Source of the DNA: an uncultured Prevotellaceae bacterium
GTDB lineage: Bacteria > Bacteroidota > Bacteroidia > Bacteroidales > Bacteroidaceae
Assembly: GCA_900316505.1 (NCBI GenBank)
Contig: ONDH01000018.1
Span: forward strand, 1-61,895
Length of the DNA: 61,895 nt
Direction of reading: 5' to 3'
Shown: positions 14,963 through 24,052 of the stretch, piece after piece
Position numbering within the stretch: position 1 is the stretch's first letter
How the letters are laid out: each line of letters starts with the position of its first letter
The notes under the pieces: generated by a model
Seen by the model: only the letters and a program-made list of their open reading frames with translations
What the model was told of the DNA's origin: nothing
The model's database searches: none
Program-made: the position numbers and the translations under genes

Positions 14963-15940
14963 CTACTCGGCACTGGCTTTTCTCAACACCAACGAGGTGA
15001 TTTTCATGCCTTCGTTGAGAACTGCGGTGCCTGAGAAGCGTTGCACGTCTGCAGCTTCAGCTGTATGACCTTCAGAAGGATTACCTGCCTCTGTGTCAAG
15101 TTCGGAATGTGTGCCACGCTTATATACTTCTTCCTCCAGCAAGAATCGAGCGTTGAAGATGTTTCTTCCTCCAGCATTGACCTTTGTGACGTTCAGGCTC
15201 TTCACGTTGAAAACAATCGAGCGACCAGACGAGTGCATGTTGGACATATAGGCATAGATGTCTTCCAGTTCCGGATTAGCCTTGCCAATATAAGAATTGA
15301 TTTCATCAGCAAGCGTTGCAGCAATGGAACCTTTGTCGTTGTCACCCAAAGCATCGAAATGAGCAGTGAGTGTCTCCTTTACAGAAGCCTTCTCCTCAAT
15401 GGTCAGTTCCTCGTTGTCGATCTCTAACATTAGCTTCCTCACTTCTGCCACATACTTACCATGCGAGAACTGACTGAGGTACTGTTCATATACCTCGCGC
15501 GTGTTTGTTTCAACTGCATGGACATAAGAAAGCGAATCGAATTTCTGGTTGGCCTTGCCAAGATAAAAACCATCGGGATGCACATCCAGAAAATGACGGA
15601 CAGCATCAAGGGACATCTGATCTTCAGCAGCCTGCCAATCGTCACGCTCGGTGAAGAAGCGGTCATGAAGTTCTTTCAGCTGTGAATAGTGGAAAGCATC
15701 GGAGTTGTAGGTGTCGAAATACTCATTAAGTGCCTCGCCGAGAGAGTCCAATTGGTGAGCATTCTCGTAACGCATGATATTGTCATAGGCAGCACGCTCA
15801 TCCGTATCACTGCCCCCTCGGAAGAAGAGATACCACACGGCTGCTCCTGCAAGGGCAAGAATGACAAGTGACACGACGAAAATAGTGGGTACCGCACTTT
15901 TCTTGACTGGCGGATTTGGGGTGTTGTTGTTGAGTGACAT
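14963..15940 (-). CDS. Single-pass membrane protein of unknown function
   Basis: 325 residues. A short cytosolic N-terminus (MSLNNNTPNPPVKKS) precedes one transmembrane helix (about 18-40), then a long, mostly helical acidic periplasmic part with repeated segments of the type AxxxFLDVHPDGFYLGKANQKF, which look like degenerate TPR-like or SPOR-linker helices. The last 80 residues look beta-rich. No catalytic motif is seen. It starts 4 nt downstream of the next membrane gene's stop and so belongs to that operon. Confidence 0.6.
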   Translation of the reverse strand: MSLNNNTPNPPVKKSAVPTIFVVSLVILALAGAAVWYLFFRGGSDTDERAAYDNIMRYENAHQLDSLGEALNEYFDTYNSDAFHYSQLKELHDRFFTERDDWQAAEDQMSLDAVRHFLDVHPDGFYLGKANQKFDSLSYVHAVETNTREVYEQYLSQFSHGKYVAEVRKLMLEIDNEELTIEEKASVKETLTAHFDALGDNDKGSIAATLADEINSYIGKANPELEDIYAYMSNMHSSGRSIVFNVKSLNVTKVNAGGRNIFNARFLLEEEVYKRGTHSELDTEAGNPSEGHTAEAADVQRFSGTAVLNEGMKITSLVLRKASAE

Positions 15941-15944
15941 ATTA

Positions 15945-16418
15945 TTATTGTATTATTGTTGTCTGAGTGGGGAACGTATCATTCGGGGCAAGTTCAGACC
16001 CTTCATCGATAAAGAGTGAATCTAAAGTCTCCTCTGGCAGAAGGGTGTCCGAAAGGAGGGTGTCTTCTGGTTCCATCACATAGATGGGCACGATGGGTTC
16101 CTCTTCCACCACGGACACATCCTTTATGGTGTCGCCAGTCCCCTCAAAAGGATGCATCTCGGGACGGGCATTCTTGTCGAACAACAGAATCCCAACGAAA
16201 GCAAGTACAGAAAACACGAGAAAGAGAGTCGTGGCCAACTTGACCAACTTGCCTGTTGACGAGTAACGCCAAACAATATAGAAATAGGCACAGGACAGGA
16301 TGAGCCAAATGATGCCAACCCACGTGAACCCGAAGAGCAAGCTCTTGACGAGAACACAGACGAAAACGCAGACTGCCACAACTAACCCTAAGTCTCTGTA
16401 GGAATTATTGCGTTGCAT
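15945..16418 (-). CDS. Small membrane protein with acidic tail, unknown function
   Basis: 157 residues from ATG 16418 (an in-frame extension to 16484 would run over the promoter). It has three hydrophobic segments (about 12-30, 33-50, 58-78), then an acidic, low-complexity tail (EPEDTLLSDTLLPEETLDSLF). No family was recognised. First gene of an operon with the 325-residue membrane protein, from the -7 element at 16455-16462. Confidence 0.6.
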   Translation of the reverse strand: MQRNNSYRDLGLVVAVCVFVCVLVKSLLFGFTWVGIIWLILSCAYFYIVWRYSSTGKLVKLATTLFLVFSVLAFVGILLFDKNARPEMHPFEGTGDTIKDVSVVEEEPIVPIYVMEPEDTLLSDTLLPEETLDSLFIDEGSELAPNDTFPTQTTIIQ

Positions 16419-16454
16419 GGAGTGATATATAAAACCTGTTTTTATTTTCTTTCG

Positions 16455-16462
16455 CAAAATTA
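16455..16462 (-). promoter_or_regulatory. -7 promoter element (TAATTTTG)
   Basis: The minus strand reads TAATTTTG 37 nt before the ATG at 16418. It is divergent from the promoter at 16506. Confidence 0.5.
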
Positions 16463-16505
16463 GAGATTTTTGTCGAAATAACATTCATGTTCAAGAGAAA
16501 AATCG

Positions 16506-16513
16506 TACCTTTG
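16506..16513 (+). promoter_or_regulatory. -7 promoter element (TACCTTTG)
   Basis: TACCTTTG lies 23 nt before the start of the DUF3298-type lipoprotein gene. Confidence 0.65.
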
Positions 16514-16536
16514 CGCCACAATTTTGAAAAAGTATA

Positions 16537-17376
16537 ATGAAAAGGCATATCACACATTGCATACAGTTGTTTTTAGGATCATTTTTTGCCTTATTTACCA
16601 TCTCATGCACATCGTCGAACAATGATTGGCAGAACATCGAATTCTACAACGTGGAAAAGATGGAGCAGTTGACTGAAGAGCCCATCAATGCCAATCAGGT
16701 GGATTCTGCCGACTTCGGATTAGACTCCGATCAAGACAAGCGAGAGTTGGATGTAAAGGTAGACATGCAGTTCTTGAAACCAGAGAATGGCGCCAACGAA
16801 AAGGTGTGCAACCTGATTAACGGGCATCTGATGGAACTGCTACTGAAGCAGTCAAGCGAACTGAGTGTTGACGAAGCGGTCGCAGAATACATAGAAGATG
16901 TAAAGAGTGAATTTCACGGGGATGAAGTGGCTAATGTGTACTACGACCACTTGACAGGACGCGCCGAATACGGCAAAGAGAATGTCATCAACTACCGACT
17001 GATAGAGGATGTCTTCACTGGTGGGGCACATCCCTGCGTACAGACCACCATTCTGCGGTTCAACACACAAACGGGAGATTTCATCACACTGAACGACGTG
17101 TTCCCCACCCTCAACCAGCCTCAACTGCAAAAGATTCTGCTGGAAAAGTTGATGAAGGATCAGAACGTCCATTCGATTGACGAGTTACATCAAAAGGGCA
17201 TTCTGGAAATGACAGATATGTTTGTCAGCAACAACTTCGCCTTACTGGAAGACAGCATCGAGTTCCACTACAACGAATATGACATTGCGCCTTACGCTGC
17301 TGGGGCTTGCACCATTCGTGTAAGCTATCAGGATGTGAAGGACATCATCAGCACTACATGGGGAAACCATAAGTGA
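16537..17376 (+). CDS. DUF3298/RsiV-type lipoprotein
   Basis: 279 residues with a lipoprotein signal (LGSFFALFTISC). The remainder matches the DUF4163-DUF3298 pair: YYDHLTGRAEYGKENVINYRL, VFTGGAHPCVQTTILRFNTQTGDFITLNDVF and FHYNEYDIAPYAAGACTIRVSY are typical of this envelope family, which in Bacillus RsiV recognises lysozyme. The role here is unknown. Its 3' end overlaps the convergent Lrp gene by 23 nt. Confidence 0.8.
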   Translation: MKRHITHCIQLFLGSFFALFTISCTSSNNDWQNIEFYNVEKMEQLTEEPINANQVDSADFGLDSDQDKRELDVKVDMQFLKPENGANEKVCNLINGHLMELLLKQSSELSVDEAVAEYIEDVKSEFHGDEVANVYYDHLTGRAEYGKENVINYRLIEDVFTGGAHPCVQTTILRFNTQTGDFITLNDVFPTLNQPQLQKILLEKLMKDQNVHSIDELHQKGILEMTDMFVSNNFALLEDSIEFHYNEYDIAPYAAGACTIRVSYQDVKDIISTTWGNHK

Positions 17377-17827
17377 GTTTCAATGTGTCCATCACAAAGA
17401 AGGAACGCACTTGCGAGATATAGGGAAAATCGCCCAGTTTATCGAGGATAAACTGTTGGTATTTCTGCATGCTGCTCACACACACTTTCAGCAAGTAGTC
17501 GCCATCACCTGAAATGTTGTAACACTCAGTCACTTCATTCCAAGTGGCTACCGTTTCACAGAAACTATTCGCTATCTGCTTATTGATTTGTTTCATGGAC
17601 ACATTGCAGAAAACCATGAAACCACGTTCCATTTTGTTGGCATCCAACACAGCCACATAGCCCTTGATGTAGCCCATACGCTCCAAGCGGCGTTGGCGTT
17701 CATATGTGGGTGTCACCGAGAGGTGTATCTTCTGTGCCAACTCTTTAGTGGTCAGGCGACTATTGTCCTGCACGATGCGCAGAATCTGAAGGTCGATGTC
17801 ATCAAGTTCGTGAATGTAAGTTTCCAT
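17354..17827 (-). CDS. Lrp/AsnC-family transcriptional regulator
   Basis: 157 residues: an N-terminal winged HTH ([20 protein letters not shown], then LSVTPTYERQRRLERMGYI) and a C-terminal RAM ligand-binding domain (ECYNISGDGDYLLKVCVSSM). These regulators sense amino acids. Its start lies inside the end of the Maf gene (26-nt overlap), making it the last gene of the DUF2520-HAD-Maf-Lrp operon. Its own 3' end overlaps the convergent lipoprotein gene. Confidence 0.92.
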   Translation of the reverse strand: METYIHELDDIDLQILRIVQDNSRLTTKELAQKIHLSVTPTYERQRRLERMGYIKGYVAVLDANKMERGFMVFCNVSMKQINKQIANSFCETVATWNEVTECYNISGDGDYLLKVCVSSMQKYQQFILDKLGDFPYISQVRSFFVMDTLKLTYGFPM

Positions 17828-18422
17828 ATTTTTTCAATTCTGTATAAAGGCGTTGGATGGGCAAACCCATCACATTGAAATAAGAGCCCTCAATGCGCGT
17901 GACAGCCACATAGCCAATCCATTCCTGAATACCATAGGCACCAGCCTTGTCAAAGGGCTGATAGGTGTCCACATAGTAGGCTATCTCCTCATCTGTCAGC
18001 TCTGCAAAATACACTTTCGAGGTCGAGGCGAACTGCACTGTCTTTCCCTTGGTGACAATCGACACGCCCGTAATCACCTCGTGGGCATGACCGGAAAGTT
18101 CCTTGAGCATCGACACAGCTTCTACCCTATCCTTCGGCTTTCCAAGCACCTTCCCATTGTCATACACAATGGTGTCAGCAGTAATAATCATCTCATCGTC
18201 TGCCATACCTTTTTTGTATGCTTCCGCTTTCTTGCCAGAAATATACATAGGTATCTCTTCTCCCCTCAAGGTATCAGGATAGCTCTCGTCGATGTCGCTG
18301 AGCGTGCGCACCTCAAAGTCGATGCCAAGACCGCCCAAGAGTTCCTTGCGTCGGGGGGAATTGCTGGCAAGAACGACCCGATAGCCCTCTACCAACCGAA
18401 TGCCGTGCTGTTGTGCATCCAT
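17802..18422 (-). CDS. maf: Maf-family nucleotide pyrophosphatase
   Basis: 206 residues. [20 protein letters not shown] is the Maf signature, followed by [15 protein letters not shown] and the late [31 protein letters not shown]. It hydrolyses non-canonical or excess NTPs to NMPs; the spacing resembles the dTTP/UTP (YhdE) type. It overlaps the HAD gene upstream by 34 nt and the Lrp gene downstream by 26 nt. Confidence 0.93.
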   Translation of the reverse strand: MDAQQHGIRLVEGYRVVLASNSPRRKELLGGLGIDFEVRTLSDIDESYPDTLRGEEIPMYISGKKAEAYKKGMADDEMIITADTIVYDNGKVLGKPKDRVEAVSMLKELSGHAHEVITGVSIVTKGKTVQFASTSKVYFAELTDEEIAYYVDTYQPFDKAGAYGIQEWIGYVAVTRIEGSYFNVMGLPIQRLYTELKKYGNLHSRT

Positions 18423-18907
18423 TTGTCTTGCGCTTTTAATATCTGTTCAAGAATGTCACGTGCACATCCCTGCCCCCCATTCTTGTGGGAGATATAGGTG
18501 CACATCGCCTTGATTTCAGGGGCTGCATCAGCAGGGCAGCAGGAAAGCCCGCATTGCTGAAGCACTTCATAGTCGGGTATGTCATCGCCCACATAGGCAA
18601 TCTCCTCGTTGAGGAGTTTGTACTTCTCCTTCAGTTCATTATAAGTCTTGATTTTAACTGCTGCACCCAAAATCACATCCTTCAGTCCAAGACTCTCATA
18701 ACGAATACGAATGGCTTCCGTCCTTCCCCCTGTGATGATGGCAAGAATCAGTCCACACTTCACTGCATGCTGCATGGCATAACCGTCTTTAATGTTCACT
18801 GTGCGCATGGGGTCGCCGTTGGGATGCTGAGGAATCGTCTCGCAAGAGAGAACGCCATCCACATCGAAAAAAACGGCACGTATCTTTTTCAAATCATAGT
18901 TAATCAT
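18389..18907 (-). CDS. KdsC-like HAD phosphatase
   Basis: 172 residues, the size of 3-deoxy-D-manno-octulosonate 8-phosphate phosphatase. HAD motif I is FFDVDGVL, motif II IITGG, then a conserved Lys, and motif [14 protein letters not shown]. The family lacks a cap domain and forms tetramers; in Gram-negatives it makes KDO for lipid A inner core. Motif I reads DVDGVLSCE rather than the common DVDGxxTDG, so substrate assignment is moderate. It overlaps both neighbours in the operon. Confidence 0.82.
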   Translation of the reverse strand: MINYDLKKIRAVFFDVDGVLSCETIPQHPNGDPMRTVNIKDGYAMQHAVKCGLILAIITGGRTEAIRIRYESLGLKDVILGAAVKIKTYNELKEKYKLLNEEIAYVGDDIPDYEVLQQCGLSCCPADAAPEIKAMCTYISHKNGGQGCARDILEQILKAQDKWMHNSTAFGW

Positions 18908-19661
18908 GATGAATACTTTTACTCATGAGTTCATAAATCTTCTGCATGTCTGGCGTGTCGGCAAGGAGTTGCAAGTGCTTTTCTATCACGTTAGTGTCCC
19001 AACGCACCGCAGGTCCCGTCTGTGCCTCTCGAGGCGACATCGAATAGAGTTTGCTGGCCGTCTCGTCTATGAGCGGAAGCATCACACTGAACGGAATGTC
19101 ACCATGTTTTTTCAGCAGTTCTGCCCCCAAACTGTAACAATGGTTGGCGAAGTTGCAACAGAACACCGCTGACAGATGCAGGTACTTTCTGTTCACGCTG
19201 TCAAGTTCGTAAACGGTGTCAGAGATTGTCAAGGCGAGTGTCTTTAAGAGTTGCAAATCTTCCTCTCTCTTTGCTTCTATAAGACAAGGTATCACACTGA
19301 AGTCCACCTCTTTACTCTTTGAAAATGTCTGCATGGGATAAAACACGCCCCGCCGTTCAAAAGGCAGCGTATCCATCGGCATGCTTCCTGCCGTATGCAC
19401 AAACAGTTGCCCCTCGCGCCCTTCCTTCAAAGAGGATGCAATGGAAGACAAGACAGAGTCTTTCACCGAGATGATGAACACATCGGCCGTGTTCTCCACC
19501 TCCTTCAATTCTGTCGTCGATGCACATTTCAGCACATCTGCCAAAGCACGGGCAGACTCCTCCGTTCTGCTCCACACCTGCACGATTTCATGGCCTGCAT
19601 GAAACAGCGCCTTACCCAAGTTGGTGGCAAGATTGCCAGCTCCTATCAAAACTATTCTCAT
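18900..19661 (-). CDS. Rossmann-fold DUF2520 protein
   Basis: 253 residues. The N-terminal NAD(P)-binding Rossmann motif [20 protein letters not shown] is followed by [18 protein letters not shown] and [13 protein letters not shown]. The C-terminal helical half ([20 protein letters not shown]) is typical of DUF2520 proteins, which resemble ketopantoate or pyrroline-carboxylate reductases. The reaction is unknown. First gene of the overlapping operon (8-nt overlap with the HAD gene). Its spacer to the nitroreductase gene is a heptamer array. Confidence 0.85.
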   Translation of the reverse strand: MRIVLIGAGNLATNLGKALFHAGHEIVQVWSRTEESARALADVLKCASTTELKEVENTADVFIISVKDSVLSSIASSLKEGREGQLFVHTAGSMPMDTLPFERRGVFYPMQTFSKSKEVDFSVIPCLIEAKREEDLQLLKTLALTISDTVYELDSVNRKYLHLSAVFCCNFANHCYSLGAELLKKHGDIPFSVMLPLIDETASKLYSMSPREAQTGPAVRWDTNVIEKHLQLLADTPDMQKIYELMSKSIHHD

Positions 19662-19674
19662 AACCGTTTCTGCT

Positions 19675-19716
19675 CTAAGCCCTAAACTCTAAACGCTAAA
19701 CTCTAAACGCTAAACA
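19675..19716. repeat. Heptamer array, units CTAAACT / CTAAACG (6 copies)
   Basis: Six 7-nt units (CTAAGCC, CTAAACT, CTAAACG, CTAAACT, CTAAACG, CTAAACA) fill the 62-nt gap between the nitroreductase stop and the DUF2520 start, both on the minus strand. Confidence 0.9.
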
Positions 19717-19723
19717 TGAAACA

Positions 19724-20263
19724 CTACACCTCTTCGGGGAAAGGTCCCACATGCACATTTTCCCACTTCAAATTGTCCTCATCCTGTGGCTTGCGCTCAA
19801 TAGCCGGATAACCAATACCGATGACACATTCAGCAACCAGGTTTTCTGGATAGCGAAGCAAGAAACGGAGCACGTTGTCAGAAGGTTCGCCATTCTCCAT
19901 GAAGCGGTTGCGGATATGACACCAGCAAGAACCCAAACCAAGGTCTGCTGCCTGGTATTGCATCGTGACAGCAGCAATCGTAGCATCCTCACACCACGCA
20001 TCCGTCACATCCCTATCACCCAGCACAACAATTGCCACCTTGGCACCTGCGATGAACTGGCTGCCCATAGGTCGGCACAGCGATATCTTCTCCAACAAAG
20101 CCTTGTCATCCACCACCACAAAATGCCAGGCACGTGTTCCCTTGCTCGTTGGCGACATCAGTGCGGCACGAAGAATCGTCTGCAAGTCTTCGGGTTTAAC
20201 ATCTTCATCTGTAAACTTGCGCACACTACGGCGTCTCTGCACTAAATCTCTGAAATTTTCCAT
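19724..20263 (-). CDS. Nitroreductase-family FMN oxidoreductase
   Basis: 179 residues. RRRSVRKFTDEDVKPEDL is the FMN-phosphate-binding start, ALMSPTSKGTRAWHFVVVDD the second contact, and ADLGLGSCWCHIRNR with the late ECVIGIGYP complete the fold. These enzymes reduce nitro groups, quinones or flavins with NAD(P)H. Upstream, the minus strand reads TAACTTTA near 20295, a weak -7 match. Confidence 0.88.
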   Translation of the reverse strand: MENFRDLVQRRRSVRKFTDEDVKPEDLQTILRAALMSPTSKGTRAWHFVVVDDKALLEKISLCRPMGSQFIAGAKVAIVVLGDRDVTDAWCEDATIAAVTMQYQAADLGLGSCWCHIRNRFMENGEPSDNVLRFLLRYPENLVAECVIGIGYPAIERKPQDEDNLKWENVHVGPFPEEV

Positions 20264-20345
20264 TACTTTTGAATTAAATTTGTGAATTTTGGGGTAAAGT
20301 TAGCAAACTTTCGTCATACAAACTACATTTATGAGAGTTTTTTCC

Positions 20346-20353
20346 TATCTTTG
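20346..20353 (+). promoter_or_regulatory. -7 promoter element (TATCTTTG)
   Basis: TATCTTTG followed by CCCC, 102 nt before the mltG start. The remaining leader is AT-rich with nothing else recognised. Confidence 0.6.
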
Positions 20354-20455
20354 CCCCTATATTTAGTGATTAACAAGAATTGAATTGTTTTTTTTACTGT
20401 GGAAAAGTGAAGATACTTATATCTTTTCCCACACAACCATAAATTTCAAGAAAAT

Positions 20456-21502
20456 ATGTCTAAGAAGAGAAAGAATGGTGGGATATGGGTCGTGTTGTTC
20501 ATCCTTATCGCAGCTATGGTCATCGGTACATGGTGGGTGTACAGAAGTGGTTTTGACATCGAAGAATCCACCTATCTTTACATTGATACTGATGACGATG
20601 TGGATTCCGTTGCACAGAAGATTGAACGACAGACCAAGCCCGAAAGCATGCGGGTGTTCCATCTCTACGCAGGGCTGCTGAACCTCAAGGACAAAATCCG
20701 AACAGGACGATATGAGGTGACTCCCGATTTGTCGATGCTCAACCTCATTCGCAACATCCGCAACCACAACGAAAAGCCCATCATGCTGGTCGTCCCCTCC
20801 ACCCGTACGATGGATCAGATGGCTGGCAAGTTGGCAAATCAGCTGATGGCTGATTCTGCTTCCATTGCCCAATATCTCAACGACGAATCCAACATGAAGG
20901 CATTAGGCTATACAAAGGAGAGCCTCCCTGGCATATTCATCCCCAACACCTACGAGGTGTATTGGGACGTAAGCATCCAGAAACTGATGGAACGCATGCA
21001 AAAGGAAAATGTGGCGTTCTGGAATGAGGAGCGCACCGCCAAATTGAAAGAAGTGAGCGAGTATGCCGGTGAGAAGATGACAAAAGAGAAGGTCATCACG
21101 CTAGCATCCATCGTGGACAGCGAAACGGCCAACAACGGAGAGAAGCCAACCATTGCCGCTCTCTACATGAACAGGCTCCGCAAACAAATGGCATTGCAAA
21201 GTGACCCCACCGTGATTTTCGCCGTAGGTGACTTCACCATCCGAAGAGTGCTGCACGAGCACCTGAAAGTGGAGTCGCCCTACAACACATACCGCAACAT
21301 CGGTTTGCCTCCTGGTCCCATTCGGGTGCCCAGCATTGCAGGCATTGACGCCGTGCTGGATCATGACAAGAATGGCTATATTTACATGTGTGCCAAAGAA
21401 GACTTCTCCGGCACTCACAACTTTGCCGTTACTTATGGTGAGCACCTGCTCAATGCCGCACGTTATGTAAAGGCACTCAACGAGCGGGGCATCAAACGCT
21501 AA
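20456..21502 (+). CDS. mltG: Endolytic murein transglycosylase MltG
   Basis: 348 residues. One N-terminal transmembrane helix (about 10-30) anchors a periplasmic YceG-like domain with a LysM-like subdomain. LASIVDSETANNGEKPTIAALYMNRL holds the catalytic Glu (about residue 222), followed by LQSDPTVIFAV and YNTYRNIGLPPGPI, all family hallmarks. MltG cuts nascent glycan strands and sets their length. It is followed 15 nt later by the GH2 gene, possibly co-transcribed. Confidence 0.95.
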   Translation: MSKKRKNGGIWVVLFILIAAMVIGTWWVYRSGFDIEESTYLYIDTDDDVDSVAQKIERQTKPESMRVFHLYAGLLNLKDKIRTGRYEVTPDLSMLNLIRNIRNHNEKPIMLVVPSTRTMDQMAGKLANQLMADSASIAQYLNDESNMKALGYTKESLPGIFIPNTYEVYWDVSIQKLMERMQKENVAFWNEERTAKLKEVSEYAGEKMTKEKVITLASIVDSETANNGEKPTIAALYMNRLRKQMALQSDPTVIFAVGDFTIRRVLHEHLKVESPYNTYRNIGLPPGPIRVPSIAGIDAVLDHDKNGYIYMCAKEDFSGTHNFAVTYGEHLLNAARYVKALNERGIKR

Positions 21503-21517
21503 TATGACACGACCACA

Positions 21518-24019
21518 ATGAAAAGAATCATCTTACCACTCATCATGTTGCTTGTTGCAACAACAATGTCCGCGCAACGCAAAGAGACCATCCTGCGTGA
21601 TGGCTGGAAATTCTCACGTGGAGAAGGGCTCGATGCCACAGCCCCATCACAAGTAGGCTTCAATGACAGCAAATGGAAAAAAGTCAAAGTGCCACACGAC
21701 TGGGCTATCAGCGGTCCTTTCGATAAAGACATAGACAAACAGACTGTCGCCATCGAGCAGAATGGCGAGAAGCAAGCCACAGAGAAGACCGGACGTTCAG
21801 GCGCTCTCCCGTGGATTGGGGAGGGTTGGTATCGCACCAGCTTCAAAGTGGATAAGGAAAGCCAACGTGTTGTCCTCAACATCGACGGTGCGATGGCAGA
21901 ACCAGAAGTGTATGTGAACGGAGAGAAAGTGGGCGAATGGAAATACGGCTACACACCTTTCAATATCGACATTACTGGTGTTGTGAATGGCGACGACACC
22001 CCCAACACCTTGGCTGTACATCTGAAGAATGTGGAGGAAAGTAGCCGTTGGTATCCTGGAGCAGGTCTTTATCGACCTGTCACCCTGATTCAGACAGGCA
22101 CTTGCCACATTGAGGATTGGGGCATCAATGTGGTGACCCAACGCTGGAATAGTTACGAACAAGAAGCCACCGTGATGTTCGTTGCCAACATCAAAGAAGA
22201 CTTCGGAACACATAAGGTGCGATTCTCCACCAACGGACATACGGAGGAAACAACACCCACATTGCTTGACCAAGTGGCAGGCTACTCCAGCGCAGGAGTG
22301 ACAATGACAATGGACGATGTGGAATGCTGGTCGCCCGAGAACCCCAAACTATATGATTTGACCGTCAGTCTCATCGACGACAACGGCGAAGTGGTTGACC
22401 AGAAGACCGTGAAGTATGGCATCCGAACTGTAGAAGTGACAGCGAATGGCGGTTTCATGCTGAATGGAGAAACCCGAAAAATCAAAGGTGTCTGTCTGCA
22501 TCACGACCTTGGCATGTTGGGCACTGCCGTCAACAAGGCTGCCCTCATCCGTCAGGTGAAGCTCTTGAAGAGCATGGGATGTGACGCCATCCGCACGTCT
22601 CACAACACACCCTCGCAGATGCAGATGGAAGTCTATGACTCCCTCGGTATGATGGTGATGGCAGAGAGTTTCGACATGTGGCAATGGCCTAAATGCAAGA
22701 ACGGCTACAGTCGTTTCTATAAGGATTGGTGGCGACGCGACCTCCAAAATCTGGTGCTTGCCAACCGTCTCCATCCCTCCATCGTGATGTGGTCCATCGG
22801 CAATGAGATTTCCGAACAGGGATCCAAGGAGGGTAACCGCATGGCACGTGAGATGCAGAACTTCATTCATTCCCTCGACAACACACGTCCTGTCACATCA
22901 GGAATGGATCGCATCGACGACGCCATCTCCTCGGGTTTTGCACAAGTGCTCGACATTCCGGGCATCAACTACCGCACACAAAGATACCTCGCCGCATACG
23001 ACAAACTGCGTCACGGCTTCGTGCTCGGCAGCGAGACGGCATCCACCATCTCCTCACGTGGTGTCTATAAATTCCCCGTCAAGCGATTCGATGGCAAGGC
23101 ATACGACGACGGGCAGTGCTCCAGCTATGACATGGAAGCCTGTTGGTGGTCCAATGTGCCCGAAGAGGACTGGCTCCTGCAAGAGGACAAGGATTGGGTG
23201 ATTGGCGAATTTGTGTGGACAGGCTTCGACTATCTTGGCGAGCCCACCCCCTACGATGAATACTGGCCTAGTCGTTCCTCCTACTTCGGCATCTTCGACC
23301 TTGCGGGGCTGCCCAAGGACCGCTACTATCTCTACCGCTCCCATTGGAACCCTGATGAAAAGACCATTCACCTGGTGCCCCACTGGACTTTCCCGGGTCG
23401 CGAGGGAGAGGTGACGCCCGTGTATTGCTACACCAACTACCCCACTGCCGAGCTCTTCGTCAACGGCAAGTCGCAAGGCAGAATCTCCAAGAATACGGAG
23501 GTGAAGAAAGGTGCCGGCAAGGATGGGCGTATCTCCGATGTCACCGACCCCGCCATAGACCGCTATCGTCTGCGATGGAACAACGTGAAGTATGAGCCAG
23601 GCGAACTGAAAGTGGTGGTCTATGATGAGAATGGCAAAGAAGTTGGCACCCAAACAGTCAAGACTGCCGGTGCAGCCGCTCAAATCCAGTTGACAGGTGA
23701 CCTTGGTGCCGCGGTCAAGCCCCTCAAGGCTGATGGCGAAGACATGACCTTCATCACCGTCAACATTCTCGACAAAGACGGCATCCTTGTGCCCGATGCT
23801 GACAACTCCATCCAAGTGAGCGTCACAGGTGCAGCCGACTTCAAAGGCATCTGCAATGGCGACGCCACCAGCACGGAAGTCTTCACAAAGCCCACGATGA
23901 AGACCTTCCACGGACAGCTCGTCATCGGCATTCAGAGCAACGGAAAGCAGGGCGATGCCACCATCAAGGTGACAGGCAAAGGCTTGAAACCAGCCACCGC
24001 CACCATCAACTGCAAATAG
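21518..24019 (+). CDS. Glycoside hydrolase family 2 (beta-galactosidase-like), exported
   Basis: 833 residues with a signal peptide (MKRIILPLIMLLVATTMSA). The order is: sugar-binding jelly roll (about 20-200; LRDGWKFSRGEG, VPHDWAI), an immunoglobulin-like domain, then the TIM barrel (GVCLHHDLGMLGTAVNK). The acid/base Glu is in VMWSIGNEISEQG and the probable nucleophile in WVIGEFVWTGFDYLGEP. C-terminal Ig-like domains of the DUF4982 type follow (TNYPTAELFVNGKSQG). Likely a periplasmic beta-galactosidase or related glycosidase. No SusC/D pair is in the window, so the target glycan is unknown. Confidence 0.92.
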   Translation: MKRIILPLIMLLVATTMSAQRKETILRDGWKFSRGEGLDATAPSQVGFNDSKWKKVKVPHDWAISGPFDKDIDKQTVAIEQNGEKQATEKTGRSGALPWIGEGWYRTSFKVDKESQRVVLNIDGAMAEPEVYVNGEKVGEWKYGYTPFNIDITGVVNGDDTPNTLAVHLKNVEESSRWYPGAGLYRPVTLIQTGTCHIEDWGINVVTQRWNSYEQEATVMFVANIKEDFGTHKVRFSTNGHTEETTPTLLDQVAGYSSAGVTMTMDDVECWSPENPKLYDLTVSLIDDNGEVVDQKTVKYGIRTVEVTANGGFMLNGETRKIKGVCLHHDLGMLGTAVNKAALIRQVKLLKSMGCDAIRTSHNTPSQMQMEVYDSLGMMVMAESFDMWQWPKCKNGYSRFYKDWWRRDLQNLVLANRLHPSIVMWSIGNEISEQGSKEGNRMAREMQNFIHSLDNTRPVTSGMDRIDDAISSGFAQVLDIPGINYRTQRYLAAYDKLRHGFVLGSETASTISSRGVYKFPVKRFDGKAYDDGQCSSYDMEACWWSNVPEEDWLLQEDKDWVIGEFVWTGFDYLGEPTPYDEYWPSRSSYFGIFDLAGLPKDRYYLYRSHWNPDEKTIHLVPHWTFPGREGEVTPVYCYTNYPTAELFVNGKSQGRISKNTEVKKGAGKDGRISDVTDPAIDRYRLRWNNVKYEPGELKVVVYDENGKEVGTQTVKTAGAAAQIQLTGDLGAAVKPLKADGEDMTFITVNILDKDGILVPDADNSIQVSVTGAADFKGICNGDATSTEVFTKPTMKTFHGQLVIGIQSNGKQGDATIKVTGKGLKPATATINCK

Positions 24020-24048
24020 TAAATTGTAAATCGTCAAATTGTAAATAT
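24020..24048. repeat. Heptamer array, unit TAAATTG
   Basis: Units TAAATTG, TAAATCG, TCAAATTG (8 nt) and TAAATAT fill the 33-nt spacer between the GH2 stop and the nadE start. Confidence 0.75.
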
Positions 24049-24052
24049 AATT

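Noticed and set aside
23054..24037. Minus-strand ORF of 327 codons opposite the GH2 gene
   Set aside because: Shadow frame of a well-conserved glycosidase; no family features.
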